64,000 nt of DNA from Sporolactobacillus sp. CQH2019 (GTDB lineage Bacteria; Bacillota; Bacilli; Bacillales; Sporolactobacillaceae). Position numbers and translations under genes: made by a program. Where the stretch lies: NCBI RefSeq assembly GCF_028765345.1, contig NZ_JARAJZ010000001.1:310001-374000 (forward strand). The letters are read 5' to 3'. Positions 36,260 to 44,263 of the stretch are shown one piece after another. The notes beneath the pieces are model-generated. The model was not told the DNA's origin, did no database searches, and worked only from the letters and a program-made list of their open reading frames with translations. How positions within the stretch are numbered: position 1 is the first letter of the stretch; every line of letters begins with the position of its first letter.

Positions 36260-36397
36260 ATGAATCAGGAAAAAGTCCGGCGTTTAGCTGAAAAAATTAT
36301 TCAGCTTGATATCAAACGTGACGAATTATATGAAGAACTGATTGCCATCAGCGGCGAACGCGCGGCGGAAATCCTCAGGTCGGTGCAAAATCACTGA
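36260..36397 (+). CDS. Small helical protein, 45 aa, function unknown
   Basis: A 45-residue open frame starting at an ATG with GGGAGG eight bases upstream. The sequence is highly charged and predicted helical (VRRLAEKIIQLDIKRDELY at residues 6-24), ending SVQNH. I do not recognise it with confidence. It lies 80 bases upstream of a second small gene with an FbpA-like domain and shares the intergenic region with tnrA, so either TnrA box could affect it. Confidence 0.7.
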   Translation: MNQEKVRRLAEKIIQLDIKRDELYEELIAISGERAAEILRSVQNH

Positions 36398-36477
36398 CCG
36401 CGCCCGGAAAACGGGCCACTTCCGCGTCCTGCCGTCCCCGAACCGGTCAAGAGGAATTTAAGAGGAGAGATCATGCG

Positions 36478-36636
36478 ATGCCAAATCATTTTCAGAATGC
36501 ACTTGAGCAGAAAAAAGATGATCTAATCGTAAAATTACTGGACAGAGGCATATATAAAACCAAAAATCATCAGCTGTATGAATTATCTTTAAGTGAACTG
36601 GAACGTGCCTACCGGCAGCTGTCCAAGACAAATTAA
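36478..36636 (+). CDS. FbpA-domain small protein (Fur-regulated basic protein A family)
   Basis: A 52-residue protein with the family pattern KKDDLIVKLLDRGIYKTKNH then QLYELSLSELERAYR, matching the short FbpA domain. In B. subtilis FbpA is a basic protein made under iron starvation and thought to act with the FsrA small RNA. Here the overall charge is only mildly basic and I see no Fur box nearby, so the iron link is uncertain. The second ATG at 36478 is used because GGAGAGA sits seven bases before it; the ATG at 36473 is in another frame. A terminator follows. Confidence 0.75.
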   Translation: MPNHFQNALEQKKDDLIVKLLDRGIYKTKNHQLYELSLSELERAYRQLSKTN

Positions 36637-36654
36637 CCCATTAAGCAGACAGAA

Positions 36655-36690
36655 AAGACGTCTCATCGATCGATTTTACGATGAGGCGCT
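36655..36690. terminator. Terminator of the small-gene pair, probably bidirectional
   Basis: ACGTCTCATCG pairs with CGATGAGGCGC around an eight-base loop, followed by TTTGTTT. It lies between the FbpA-like gene and a convergent gene. Confidence 0.7.
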
Positions 36691-36713
36691 TTGTTTCATA
36701 TCATGAGCACGGA

Positions 36714-36983
36714 TTATTTTTCAAAAAGACTCAGCTGCTTTTCCCCTCCGTTCAGCTTTGCATAGGCGGCCGTCATTTTCTCATAGAGATCCCCGAAAAA
36801 GCGCCGGGGAATGTGTTCCAGAAAACCGCCCCCGCCGAAAAACTCAACGTAATCCTGATCCGTCAGTTCTTCAAAAGAATTCAGTACACCCAGTTTCGGA
36901 TGAAAAACGCCGTCAAAATACCCCGCATAGGCATCCATAGGCGCTACGGGCGTTTGATAGGCAAAAATATAAAGTCTGCTCAT
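36714..36983 (-). CDS. Unrecognised 89-aa protein
   Basis: An 89-residue protein starting MSRLYIFAYQTPVAPMDAY, with a glycine patch FFGGGGF near residues 48-54 and a C-terminus KQLSLFEK. It has no membrane segment or signal peptide. An excellent GGAGGAGG lies nine bases before the ATG, so it is a genuine gene. It is 38 bases downstream of the hydrolase gene and probably co-transcribed. I do not recognise the family. Confidence 0.75.
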   Translation of the reverse strand: MSRLYIFAYQTPVAPMDAYAGYFDGVFHPKLGVLNSFEELTDQDYVEFFGGGGFLEHIPRRFFGDLYEKMTAAYAKLNGGEKQLSLFEK

Positions 36984-37020
36984 TTAACCGGTCCTCCTCC
37001 TGAAGCAGCCGTCCGTTCAT

Positions 37021-37638
37021 TCAGATGCCCGTCCTTCCCGCCGGCGTTTCCTGCACCGCTATCCGGGCCGGACCGTCCGGAAAGGGCAGCGAACCGTCAA
37101 GGCAGGCATCCATGATCCATGGCCACGGTCCGTATCCGGATTTAACGTTGATGTGCCCCATACCGGGAAACGTCAGGCAGGGAACCCCGTACTTATAATA
37201 CTGGGAAACAGTGCTCTGCGGAAAAAAGGGATCAGTTGAAGAGGTCACAATAAGCGTTCTGTCCGCGGCTTCCGCCAGAGATGCCGTATTGTCGGGAAGC
37301 GGGAAAAAATCCTCAATAGCTTTTTCGTTCAGGAACTGCGAGGGAGGGCAGACAAGAATGGCTTTCCTCACTTTTCTTCTGAGAGGCTGTGCCGCATAGT
37401 GAAACCAGAGGACGCACCCGAGACTGTGTGCGATAACAACCGTTTTTTCATTTTCGGGGACGGACGCCATGATATTATTCAGCCGGGCGAGCCAGACCGC
37501 TTTCCGGGGACAGTCCCAGTCGGGAAACTGGGGAAAACAGACACGCTCCCCCCTTGCCTTCAATTCGTGAAACAGCCATTCCTGCCAGTGGCCGCCCCGA
37601 CTTCCGCCCAGACCGTGCAGGATCAGGAAATTCGTCAT
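37021..37638 (-). CDS. RBBP9/YdeN-type alpha/beta hydrolase
   Basis: A 205-residue serine hydrolase. LILHGLGGS opens the fold; the nucleophile elbow is AHSLGC (Ser near residue 72), the acid is probably the Asp of SSTDPFF near 134, and the base is His in FPGMGHIN near 158. The layout matches the DUF1749/RBBP9 and B. subtilis YdeN group; substrates are unknown. The ATG at 37638 has GAGGTG at six bases; a GTG three codons upstream overlaps that ribosome site. Confidence 0.88.
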   Translation of the reverse strand: MTNFLILHGLGGSRGGHWQEWLFHELKARGERVCFPQFPDWDCPRKAVWLARLNNIMASVPENEKTVVIAHSLGCVLWFHYAAQPLRRKVRKAILVCPPSQFLNEKAIEDFFPLPDNTASLAEAADRTLIVTSSTDPFFPQSTVSQYYKYGVPCLTFPGMGHINVKSGYGPWPWIMDACLDGSLPFPDGPARIAVQETPAGRTGI

Positions 37639-37705
37639 CACCAGCACCTCATTTTTTAAAATTTCAGCAAGTCTGTTTACAATAAATTTAAAATTATTAT
37701 AACAT

Positions 37706-37744
37706 AAAAAAAACGGATCCCGATATTCCGGATCACGTTTTTTT
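37706..37744. terminator. Bidirectional terminator downstream of the yutG-like gene
   Basis: An A7 run plus CGGATCC pairs with GGATCACG plus a T7 run. It ends the minus-strand gene that stops at 37749. Confidence 0.75.
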
Positions 37745-37748
37745 ATTT

Positions 37749-38348
37749 CTATTTTCCCCGCGGAAGGCGCCGCTCCTCTTGATCCCGGACGCGATGAGCC
37801 AGCCTGCTCGACGCATCGGCGGCAATGCTGCAGACAATATCATCCAGGAATGTGTTCACTTTTCCTTTCTTTGCCTGATCAAGCCGCCCGATAATTTTCG
37901 GCTTGACTTTATCCAGATAACCGAACGTTGTTGCTGCGATACTGCCGAAACTGGAAACGGCTCCCAGCGCAATCGTTTCATCGACGCCGAACAGGCCTTC
38001 ATCCTGATCGATCAGAGACTGCAGGGGCTCGGACAGCATTTTTTTCTCGGCCAGCTTATCGAGTTCGGCACCGACAAGAACGGCATGCTGAAGTTCGCGT
38101 TTGGCAAGGGCCCCTTTCACATTTTCTATGCAGGCTTCCATCGTCAGCCCCGCCATAAACGGCGTCTGCAGATCAAAAACAATTTCGGCTATATCCTCAA
38201 CAGTTACACCGCGTTCCTTCAGCGTATTTTCCGCTGCTTCAGCCACAGCGCGGGAGGTAACCCGCTTTTTATCGCCCGAATAGAAGGTGGCATCTTTCGG
38301 CAATCCGGGAGCATACGTCAGGCTTTTCGTAAATTCTTGTTTGTTCAT
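37749..38348 (-). CDS. yutG: Phosphatidylglycerophosphatase A-like protein (YutG type)
   Basis: A 199-residue protein of the PgpA superfamily. The region FDLQTPFMAGLTMEACIENV (near 58-77), then LFGVDETIALGAVSSFGSIA and GRLDQAKKGKVNTFLDDI, is characteristic of the Bacillus YutG group. In related bacteria PgpA removes the phosphate from phosphatidylglycerophosphate. This group lacks strong membrane helices and its activity is not certain, so the enzymatic assignment is by family only. The start has AAGGAG at eleven bases. It ends in a bidirectional terminator. Confidence 0.85.
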   Translation of the reverse strand: MNKQEFTKSLTYAPGLPKDATFYSGDKKRVTSRAVAEAAENTLKERGVTVEDIAEIVFDLQTPFMAGLTMEACIENVKGALAKRELQHAVLVGAELDKLAEKKMLSEPLQSLIDQDEGLFGVDETIALGAVSSFGSIAATTFGYLDKVKPKIIGRLDQAKKGKVNTFLDDIVCSIAADASSRLAHRVRDQEERRLPRGK

Positions 38349-38518
38349 AAAAAAAGATTTCTCCTTTCGTTACGTGTCGCTCATATTATTATTCTTCGAA
38401 TGCGGTCCGGTTTTTTATTCCTTCGCATCGCATCAAAATGATCAAAACAACGCGCGGCTCCCCGTTGTCCATTTTATGCTAATATGGAAGAAAAAATGAA
38501 TGTTGGAGGGGTAAAAAG

Positions 38519-39253
38519 ATGAAGCTTCAGGGAAAAATGTCGGACATAGCGGTCGAAAGCAAGTTATTGATGCAAACACTCCCCGTAATCAGCTATCTCC
38601 CTCCGGACTACGATCCGGATCGCAGATATCCTTTACTTATTGCACAGGACGGGCGCGACTATCTGCAGATCGGCCGGCTTTTCAGCACGGCGGATGACTG
38701 GATCGGCAAGAACATCATCCGGGCGATCGTTGTCATCGCCATTCCTTATGAAAATCTGGAATCACGGCGGCAATTATACCATCCCGACGGCCCGAAGAAC
38801 CGCTCCTATCTACGTGCGCTTTCCGAAGAAATCGTGCCGCAGATCGCCGGGCGGATTTCGATCGACCCCGATCCCGAGAGCCGCACATTGATCGGCGACT
38901 CGCTCGGCGGAACAGTCTCGCTGGCGGCGGCACTGGAACGGCCCGATCTGTTCCGCGGCGTCATCATGCAATCTCCCTACGTCAATGAGCGGATCATTGA
39001 ACAAATCGGATCCACAGAAGCCATCCGCGCTTTGTCTATTTACCACTCCATCGGCAGAGAAGAAACGGCTGTCAAAACCACGCGGGGAACGGTGGAGGAT
39101 TTTCTTCTCCCGAACCGGATGCTTCATCGTGCCCTGAGCCGGTCCGGGCCGAACCACTATACCTTTCATGAACTGGACGGCGGCCATACATGGCGTTCAT
39201 GGAAGCCTGATGTCCGCAGCGCTCTGCTTGAAAGGTTTTATGCCGATGCGTAA
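38519..39253 (+). CDS. Enterochelin esterase-like hydrolase (YjcH-like)
   Basis: A 244-residue alpha/beta hydrolase of the esterase D/Fes family. YLPPDYDPDRRYPLLIAQDG (about 26-45) is the family opening, the nucleophile elbow is GDSLGG (Ser near residue 126), and the catalytic His is in DGGHTWRSWK near 221. It lacks a signal peptide, so it is cytosolic. B. subtilis YjcH is the closest layout I recall. Family members hydrolyse trilactone siderophores or other esters, but the substrate here is unknown. GGAGGGG lies seven bases before the ATG. Confidence 0.85.
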   Translation: MKLQGKMSDIAVESKLLMQTLPVISYLPPDYDPDRRYPLLIAQDGRDYLQIGRLFSTADDWIGKNIIRAIVVIAIPYENLESRRQLYHPDGPKNRSYLRALSEEIVPQIAGRISIDPDPESRTLIGDSLGGTVSLAAALERPDLFRGVIMQSPYVNERIIEQIGSTEAIRALSIYHSIGREETAVKTTRGTVEDFLLPNRMLHRALSRSGPNHYTFHELDGGHTWRSWKPDVRSALLERFYADA

Positions 39254-39478
39254 TTGCATCGCTATCATAGCGCAAAAGCCTCTCATGAATCAAGAAAGAG
39301 AATCGATCATTGCAAAGAAACTCTGTCCATAATCAATGACTGCCCTTTCCGACAGCAGCGCTGCCACGCAAGGACGCCGCTCTGAATAAAAAAAATGACG
39401 CGGTTCATCCTAAATTCGACGATTGAAAACCGCGCAGCCGATCCTTGCGGCATGCCTGAAAAAGAAGGGAACAGGAAA

Positions 39479-40165
39479 ATGGAATCGTTTTTATCGATCA
39501 TTGTCGAGCTGACGGTCGGTTTATTCGGCTTGCTGCTGCTCACAAAAGTGATGGGAAGGGCATCGATGTCCGAAGCCACGCCCTTCGATTTTATCGCCAT
39601 GATCGTTGTCGGCGATTTTGTAAGCGATGCAATTTACGATCCGAAAGCCAACATTTTTAAAGTACTGTTTGCAATCCTGTTCTGGGGCATTCTGATTTTT
39701 CTGATCGATTTTATTACTTTGAAATTCGATCGCTCACGCGGCTTTTTTGAGAGCCGGCCGGAAATTGTGATCAGCGAAGGGATTGTTGACCGGAATGTCC
39801 TGAAAAAGAATAAAGTGGACATGAATCACCTTCAGATGCTGCTTCGCGACCGGAGTATTTTTTCATTTCGTGAAATTGAATATGCCGTTCTTGAGCCGAA
39901 CGGAAAGATATCCGTCATCAGGAAGCCGGAATTCGAGACGACGATAAGAGCCGATTTTCATCTTCACGGCCGCGCGGTATCTCTGCCCTCCACCTTGATC
40001 AGCGACGGCGTCATCATTCAAAGGAATCTTAAAAAAGCGGGAAAAACCGAACAGTGGCTGCGCGATGAATTAAAAAACAGAGGAATAGAGGACCCGAAAC
40101 GAGTGATGATTGCCGAATGGCGGCAGGAAGACGGGCTTTTTGTCCAGACCGTGCACCCATCCTGA
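39479..40165 (+). CDS. DUF421 (YetF-type) membrane protein
   Basis: A 228-residue protein with three N-terminal hydrophobic helices (about residues 5-22, 35-54, 62-82) and a soluble cytoplasmic C-terminal domain containing the family pattern GRASMSEATPFDFIAMIVVG near 26-45 and LRDRSIFSFREIEYAVLEPN near 121-140. In some spore-formers YetF/2Duf-type proteins affect spore inner membrane properties, but the function of this member is unknown. The start at 39479 has AAGGGAACAGG upstream; the open frame 28 codons further upstream lacks a helix or ribosome site. Confidence 0.88.
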   Translation: MESFLSIIVELTVGLFGLLLLTKVMGRASMSEATPFDFIAMIVVGDFVSDAIYDPKANIFKVLFAILFWGILIFLIDFITLKFDRSRGFFESRPEIVISEGIVDRNVLKKNKVDMNHLQMLLRDRSIFSFREIEYAVLEPNGKISVIRKPEFETTIRADFHLHGRAVSLPSTLISDGVIIQRNLKKAGKTEQWLRDELKNRGIEDPKRVMIAEWRQEDGLFVQTVHPS

Positions 40166-40227
40166 AAGGCCCAAAGAAAGAGGACGCAGCCAAAGTCTCC
40201 GGCCCGCCCTTTATTCAATCTTTGCAA

Positions 40228-40467
40228 TTATTCTTCCGTTTCGTGCTTTTCTTCCTTGGGCTCCTCGGTTTCTTCTGCCGTTCTTGGAAGCGGGAATCCC
40301 CAGAAATCGCGGGCGACCCGGCCTCTTTCATTGTCAGGGCCCTGAAAACCGGGCCTTCCGAAAAACGGCCGGTTTTCCCTTTCCGGCTGGAAAATCACTT
40401 CATCCGCTTTGATCACCAATTTATCCACGTGAATGGTCTTTGGTTCCTTCTTCTTATCTTCTGACAC
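40228..40467 (-). CDS. Charged 79-aa protein, possible spore-surface cluster member
   Basis: A 79-residue very hydrophilic protein starting at GTG with AGGAGGAG seven bases upstream. It reads DKLVIKADEVIFQPE near residues 15-29, then a proline/glycine-rich segment FFGRPGFQG, and an acidic tail rich in Glu and Lys. It has no membrane helix. It lies 64 bases downstream of the coiled-coil gene in the same direction, so an operon is likely. The function is unknown. Confidence 0.7.
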   Translation of the reverse strand: MSEDKKKEPKTIHVDKLVIKADEVIFQPERENRPFFGRPGFQGPDNERGRVARDFWGFPLPRTAEETEEPKEEKHETEE

Positions 40468-40530
40468 TGTTATCTCCTCCTGGGATGGTTTCTCGTGACA
40501 CTATATGCTGATGCCCTTTAAACCGTGCGG

Positions 40531-41523
40531 TCAGCCGCCCAAACCGTGATGAAATGAGGCGTTAATCAGAATCTGATTAGCGCTTTTAATCTTATAGGCA
40601 CCCCCGCTGAAAAAAACGAAACAATCGACGTGAAGTGTCTCAGAATATTGATAATCAAACGGGATCTGGAAGTCGTTAAACGCGATCGTCTCGCCCGGAG
40701 CGATCGTAAGATGATCGGACGGGCGGATCCAGATTTCGCCTTCTCTTTCCCCCCCGCCCGTTCCGTCGCCGTCCATAATCAGCCATCTGATCCGGCCTCC
40801 CGCATCGTCATCCGTCAGCGGATCCTCTTCCCGATAAACGCGTCCTTTCAGATCAGCGGCGTCTTCCGGCTGAAAAGAAAAGCAGAGCACCGGCGATTCC
40901 AGGGAGGCTGTTCCTGTATTTTCAATCAGGACCTGCCCCCGGACGAGACTTTTTCTTTCATCAAGAACCCACGTATAATCCAAAAGTGCGGTCGCCCGAT
41001 GTTCAAACCGTCCCTCTGCTCTTTCTGCGTCCTGCCCCTCCGGTTCCTTCGGCTTCTCCCTTTCGCTTTTCAGCCGCTTTTCAAGGATGGCGAGCCGTCT
41101 TTCATACAGGGCAATCCGTTTTTCTTTATCATTAAGCTGCTCTTGAACTTCTGAAAGGAGCTGTTCGTATCCTTTCACCCGATAGCGGTAAGTTTCGATC
41201 GACATATCGGAGTCCGACCGTTGATTTTTTTCCAGATCGGCGATCCGTTTTTCCGATTCGTCGTGCTGTTTTTGTGCTTCCTGATGCTTTTGCAGAAGAT
41301 CGCGGTAATCGTTTTTCAGTGAGGCGAGGCGGCCTTCGGCTTCCTGAAGCGCGCTGCCGGACTGCTTTTCTTTCAGTTTCAGCTCCTTCAGTTCCTGTTG
41401 GAGCTGAAGCGCCTCTTCCCTGGTAAAAATGATTTCCTGTTCAAGCCTCAGCGCCTTATCCCGGTAAAATTTCTGTCTGTCGGCCAGCGAAGCCATGCTC
41501 AGCGTGTTCCCATGATCAGCCAA
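40531..41523 (-). CDS. Coiled-coil protein with C-terminal beta domain, possible spore-surface protein
   Basis: A 330-residue protein. Residues about 10-165 form a long coiled coil (for example EEALQLQQELKELKLKEKQ) dense in Glu, Lys and Gln; residues about 180-330 look like a beta domain, with QVLIENTGTASLESPVLCF and IAPGETIAFNDFQIPFDYQY. The TTG at 41523 is preferred because AAGGGGGG lies seven bases upstream; the open frame extends 50 codons further without support. It lies between two other hydrophilic genes near fabI. In B. subtilis the fabI neighbourhood holds the cotO and cotZYX spore coat genes, which suggests but does not prove a spore role. Confidence 0.7.
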   Translation of the reverse strand: MADHGNTLSMASLADRQKFYRDKALRLEQEIIFTREEALQLQQELKELKLKEKQSGSALQEAEGRLASLKNDYRDLLQKHQEAQKQHDESEKRIADLEKNQRSDSDMSIETYRYRVKGYEQLLSEVQEQLNDKEKRIALYERRLAILEKRLKSEREKPKEPEGQDAERAEGRFEHRATALLDYTWVLDERKSLVRGQVLIENTGTASLESPVLCFSFQPEDAADLKGRVYREEDPLTDDDAGGRIRWLIMDGDGTGGGEREGEIWIRPSDHLTIAPGETIAFNDFQIPFDYQYSETLHVDCFVFFSGGAYKIKSANQILINASFHHGLGG

Positions 41524-41674
41524 AACGGCGCCCCCCTTAAAGTGTCTTCTTCTGAATTCATTATATGAAAGCTGTCTCCTATCATTGCCTGCCCATTTTT
41601 TTCCGGCCTGCCGCCGCTTGCGGCCTTTCAGAAGGACACCAGTCGCCGGCCGGCAGCGGAACGCGCCGCTCAAG

Positions 41675-41713
41675 TAAAAAACATCAAGGCAGGATCATCT
41701 TCCGCTCTTGATG
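41675..41713 (-). terminator. Terminator of the 41779-42531 gene
   Basis: On the minus strand CATCAAG (41707-41713) pairs with CTTGATG (41682-41688), followed by TTTTTT. This separates the 250-aa gene from the coiled-coil gene. Confidence 0.75.
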
Positions 41714-41778
41714 CTTTCACTTTGCGTTTTTACTCGGGAAGCCCATCCGGGAAAAACGGGGGAGAGCTCCGGCGCGCT

Positions 41779-42531
41779 TCAGCTTTCGCTTTCTTCTGTC
41801 TCATCCTCATCCGTTTTCAGGTATCCCGGATAGATCGCCGGACGCTGTCCCGGGAAAGACGGCGGCGGGCAGTGTTCTTCTTCTTTGGGGGGCTTGATAT
41901 CATTGCCTCTCGGGTCGCTGTATTTCGCCAGTACTTCCAGCTTGACTTCAGCTTCGACCTGAACGTCAACGCACAGAATGACTTCCAGTTTTACGGTCGG
42001 TTTAAAAGGCCCGTTCAAAATAAGCGAACCGCCGGAAACACGCGACCAGATTTTCGAGACCCGGCACAGCAGATCGGTGCCGTCCGGATAGCAGAGAACA
42101 AAAGATTCCAGGATACTGACGTTTGTCTGCTGCTGGACGATCGTCTTTCCCTGCCGGTCAAGAACGAGAACGCTGATATCAGAAGTAAACAGGAGATCGA
42201 CAAGTTCAGCTTCGACAAGTTTTCCTGAAACCGATACCGTCACCTGGCGCTTTTCACCAATTTGTTCACAATAGAATCCTTCGCCTGCAGTTCCTTCCGA
42301 ATCGCCGCCGAGCGGGAATAAAGGCGGTATTTTCGGCGTCTTTACGGTAATGCGCAGCGGCCTGCGGTGAGGATCCTCGAGCGCTTCTTCAATCTTTTCA
42401 AGCTGCTCATCGGTAAAGCGGACTTCGACTTCCTTTTTCAGCGCATCCGTGACCCAATCATAAACTTTGGGAACGCGGATGCACTCGTCCTGCAGCTCAC
42501 CGATCGGCTTGGAGATCGATTTATTTCCCAT
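41779..42531 (-). CDS. 250-aa protein with CIRVPKVYDWV motif, possible spore coat protein
   Basis: The N-terminus holds CIRVPKVYDWVTDALKKEV (residues 17-35), a motif I associate loosely with Firmicutes spore or surface proteins of unknown fold. A first segment near residues 42-66 is followed by beta-rich sequence, with the repeated theme KLEVILCVDVQVEAEVKLEV near 179-198. The C-terminal 40 residues are acidic and proline-rich, ending DEDETEESES. There is no signal peptide or membrane helix. The RBS AAAGGAAGG is strong. Neighbours and nearness to fabI fit a coat or crust location, but this is inference. Confidence 0.72.
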   Translation of the reverse strand: MGNKSISKPIGELQDECIRVPKVYDWVTDALKKEVEVRFTDEQLEKIEEALEDPHRRPLRITVKTPKIPPLFPLGGDSEGTAGEGFYCEQIGEKRQVTVSVSGKLVEAELVDLLFTSDISVLVLDRQGKTIVQQQTNVSILESFVLCYPDGTDLLCRVSKIWSRVSGGSLILNGPFKPTVKLEVILCVDVQVEAEVKLEVLAKYSDPRGNDIKPPKEEEHCPPPSFPGQRPAIYPGYLKTDEDETEESES

Positions 42532-42788
42532 AAAATCCTTCCTTTCCTGCCATTATCAGAGCATGGTTAGTTGTTTCCCTACATTGTATGGATCGGACAT
42601 AGGGATTGGCACATCTCCCGCGCCCATTTTTTTAAACGGCAGCAGCCGGAAACTCGTAAAGGGGACGATCGGCGGATCAGTTTCAGACGTCCCGTACGTC
42701 CCGGAGAAAGCAAAAAAAGGAAGGTCCGTGCACCTTTTCGACAAAATCGGAATAAACTGAACGACGCCGGATCGGAAGGAGTCAAATT

Positions 42789-42935
42789 ATGAATAAACAG
42801 GATCTTCAGGCGCTCTATCGGCAGATAAAGCAGCGAAAGGCCGGTTCCGAACAAAACAGCGGGGAATCCACGGCCGGGAAAGCCGGGAAATGCGGCACCT
42901 GCGGGAAAACAGCCTGGCGGCCGGATCAGGGGTAA
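42789..42935 (+). CDS. Small CxxC protein, 48 aa
   Basis: A 48-residue open frame with AAGGAG seven bases before its ATG. The N-terminal half is charged and helical (QDLQALYRQIKQRK); the C-terminal half has GKCGTCGKTAW, a CxxC pair that could bind half a zinc site or be redox-active. It is divergent from the 41779-42531 gene and just upstream of the 21-bp repeat array. I do not recognise a family. The strong ribosome site is the main argument that it is real. Confidence 0.6.
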   Translation: MNKQDLQALYRQIKQRKAGSEQNSGESTAGKAGKCGTCGKTAWRPDQG

Positions 42936-42989
42936 ATGAATAAAAAATGGGTATCCCCCAGCTCATGTATCCAGTCGGGCCGCGGTACC

Positions 42990-43340
42990 CGGGTTTTCGA
43001 TCGTTAGAAGCCGTTTTTCGGCCGGCGCAGGGGATTTATCGGTCGGTGCAGCGAGTTTTTCGGTCGGTGCGCCCAGGTTTTCGACCGTTAGAGGCAGCTT
43101 TTCGGTCGATGCTGGATTTATCGACCGGTATAGCAGCTGTTTTCCGGCCGCCCGAGTTATCGACCATGGCCGGAAGTTTATCGGCCGGCACGGAGTGGCC
43201 GGAAGCCTATCGGTCGTTAGAAGCCGTTTTTCGGTCGTTACGCCAGATCTTTCGGTCGACGAAGGGAGCTTATCGGTCGTTACGGCCGTTTTATCGGTCA
43301 TTAGAAGCCGTTTTTCGGTCGTGCGGAAGTTTATCAATCG
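42990..43340. repeat. Array of degenerate 21-bp repeats
   Basis: The core TCGGTCG occurs eight times exactly, at 43039, 43060, 43102, 43210, 43231, 43252, 43273 and 43315. Single-base or two-base variants occur at 42997, 43018, 43081 and 43294. Two blocks (42997-43102 and 43210-43315) therefore keep a strict 21-base step, joined by a degenerate middle with units of about 16-31 bases. The best unit reads TTTTTCGGTCGTTAGAAGCCG without its last bases varying much. Long open frames exist on both strands because 21 is a multiple of three and the core lacks stops. Confidence 0.85.
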
Positions 43341-43441
43341 CGGAAACACTCTCTGTCTTTCAAGAGATTGACGGACTCAGGAAAAGTCGATCATCATCTG
43401 AGGGGTACAGCAGGAAAATAAGCTAAAGAGATACTGATAAT

Positions 43442-43476
43442 AAAAAAAATCGGAGCCGTCTCAGAACGGATCCGAT
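43442..43476 (-). terminator. Rho-independent terminator of fabI
   Basis: On the minus strand ATCGGATCCGT pairs with ACGGCTCCGAT (one mismatch) and is followed by a run of eight T, ten bases after the stop. Confidence 0.9.
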
Positions 43477-43486
43477 CCTTTCTTCA

Positions 43487-44263
43487 TCAAATGCTGACGA
43501 TGTTGAACCCGGCATCGACATGAATCGTTTCGCCGGTAATATTTCTCGATAGATCGCTGAACAGAAACAGCGCCGTATCGCCGACGTCTTCCGGAGTAAT
43601 CGAGCGGCGGAGAGGCGCTTTTTCTTCAATGATTTTAAGAGCGCTATTGAAATCAGAAATTCCCTTGGCCGATAAAGTCCGTATCGGTCCAGCAGAAATG
43701 GCGTTGACCCGAATATTTTTTTTGCCGAGATCATTGGCCAGGTATTTCACACTGGCGTCGAGGCTCGCTTTCGCGACCCCCATGACATTGTAATTTTTTA
43801 CGACCCGCTCACCGCCCAGGTAAGTCATCGTCACAACGCTGCCGCCCTCGGTCATAAGGCCCTCGGCCGCTTTCAGCACGGCCGTGAGGGAGTAAGAGCT
43901 GACGTTCTGAGCCAGAAGAAAGCCTTCTCTTGTCGTATTCAAATAGTCGCCTTCAAGTTCCTCTTTCCTGGCAAAGGCAATACAGTGCGCAATGCCGTGA
44001 ATCACACCGGTTTCCTCTTTAATTTTAGAAAAAGTCGCTTCAATTTCCTCGTCGCTGGTAACATCACAGGGGAAAAAGAGGCTGTCCTTTCCGTCGAGCG
44101 TGGCGGCCAGTTTTTCCACACTCTCGCGAAAGCGCTCATTGTTATAAGTGAAGATCAGGCGCGCTCCCGCTTTATCAAGAGCCCGGGCTATCCCCCAGGC
44201 AATGCTCCGCTTGTTGGCCACACCCATGACCACGTATGTACGTCCCTCAAGAGTTAAATCCAT
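43487..44263 (-). CDS. fabI: Enoyl-[acyl-carrier-protein] reductase (NADH)
   Basis: Reduces the trans-2 double bond in the last step of each fatty acid elongation round; target of triclosan-like inhibitors. The protein has 258 residues. FabI features are the N-terminal GRTYVVMGVANKRSIAWGIA (7-26), the catalytic Tyr and Lys in YNVMGVAKASL (near 158-168), and GPIRTLSAKGI near 193. ITGETIHVDAGFNI closes the protein. AGGAGGT lies six bases before the ATG. As in B. subtilis, it lies close to genes that may encode spore surface proteins. Confidence 0.97.
   Translation of the reverse strand: MDLTLEGRTYVVMGVANKRSIAWGIARALDKAGARLIFTYNNERFRESVEKLAATLDGKDSLFFPCDVTSDEEIEATFSKIKEETGVIHGIAHCIAFARKEELEGDYLNTTREGFLLAQNVSSYSLTAVLKAAEGLMTEGGSVVTMTYLGGERVVKNYNVMGVAKASLDASVKYLANDLGKKNIRVNAISAGPIRTLSAKGISDFNSALKIIEEKAPLRRSITPEDVGDTALFLFSDLSRNITGETIHVDAGFNIVSI

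Noticed and set aside
42963-43349. 128-aa minus-strand frame with TTEK/TTDK heptads
   Set aside because: Same repeat-driven frame read backwards; no start signal and no conserved non-repeat domain.
42947-43426. 159-aa plus-strand frame across the 21-bp repeats
   Set aside because: Its product consists of FRS-type heptads imposed by the 21-base unit, it lacks a well-spaced ribosome site, and the opposite strand is also open over the same region. I treat it as repeat DNA.
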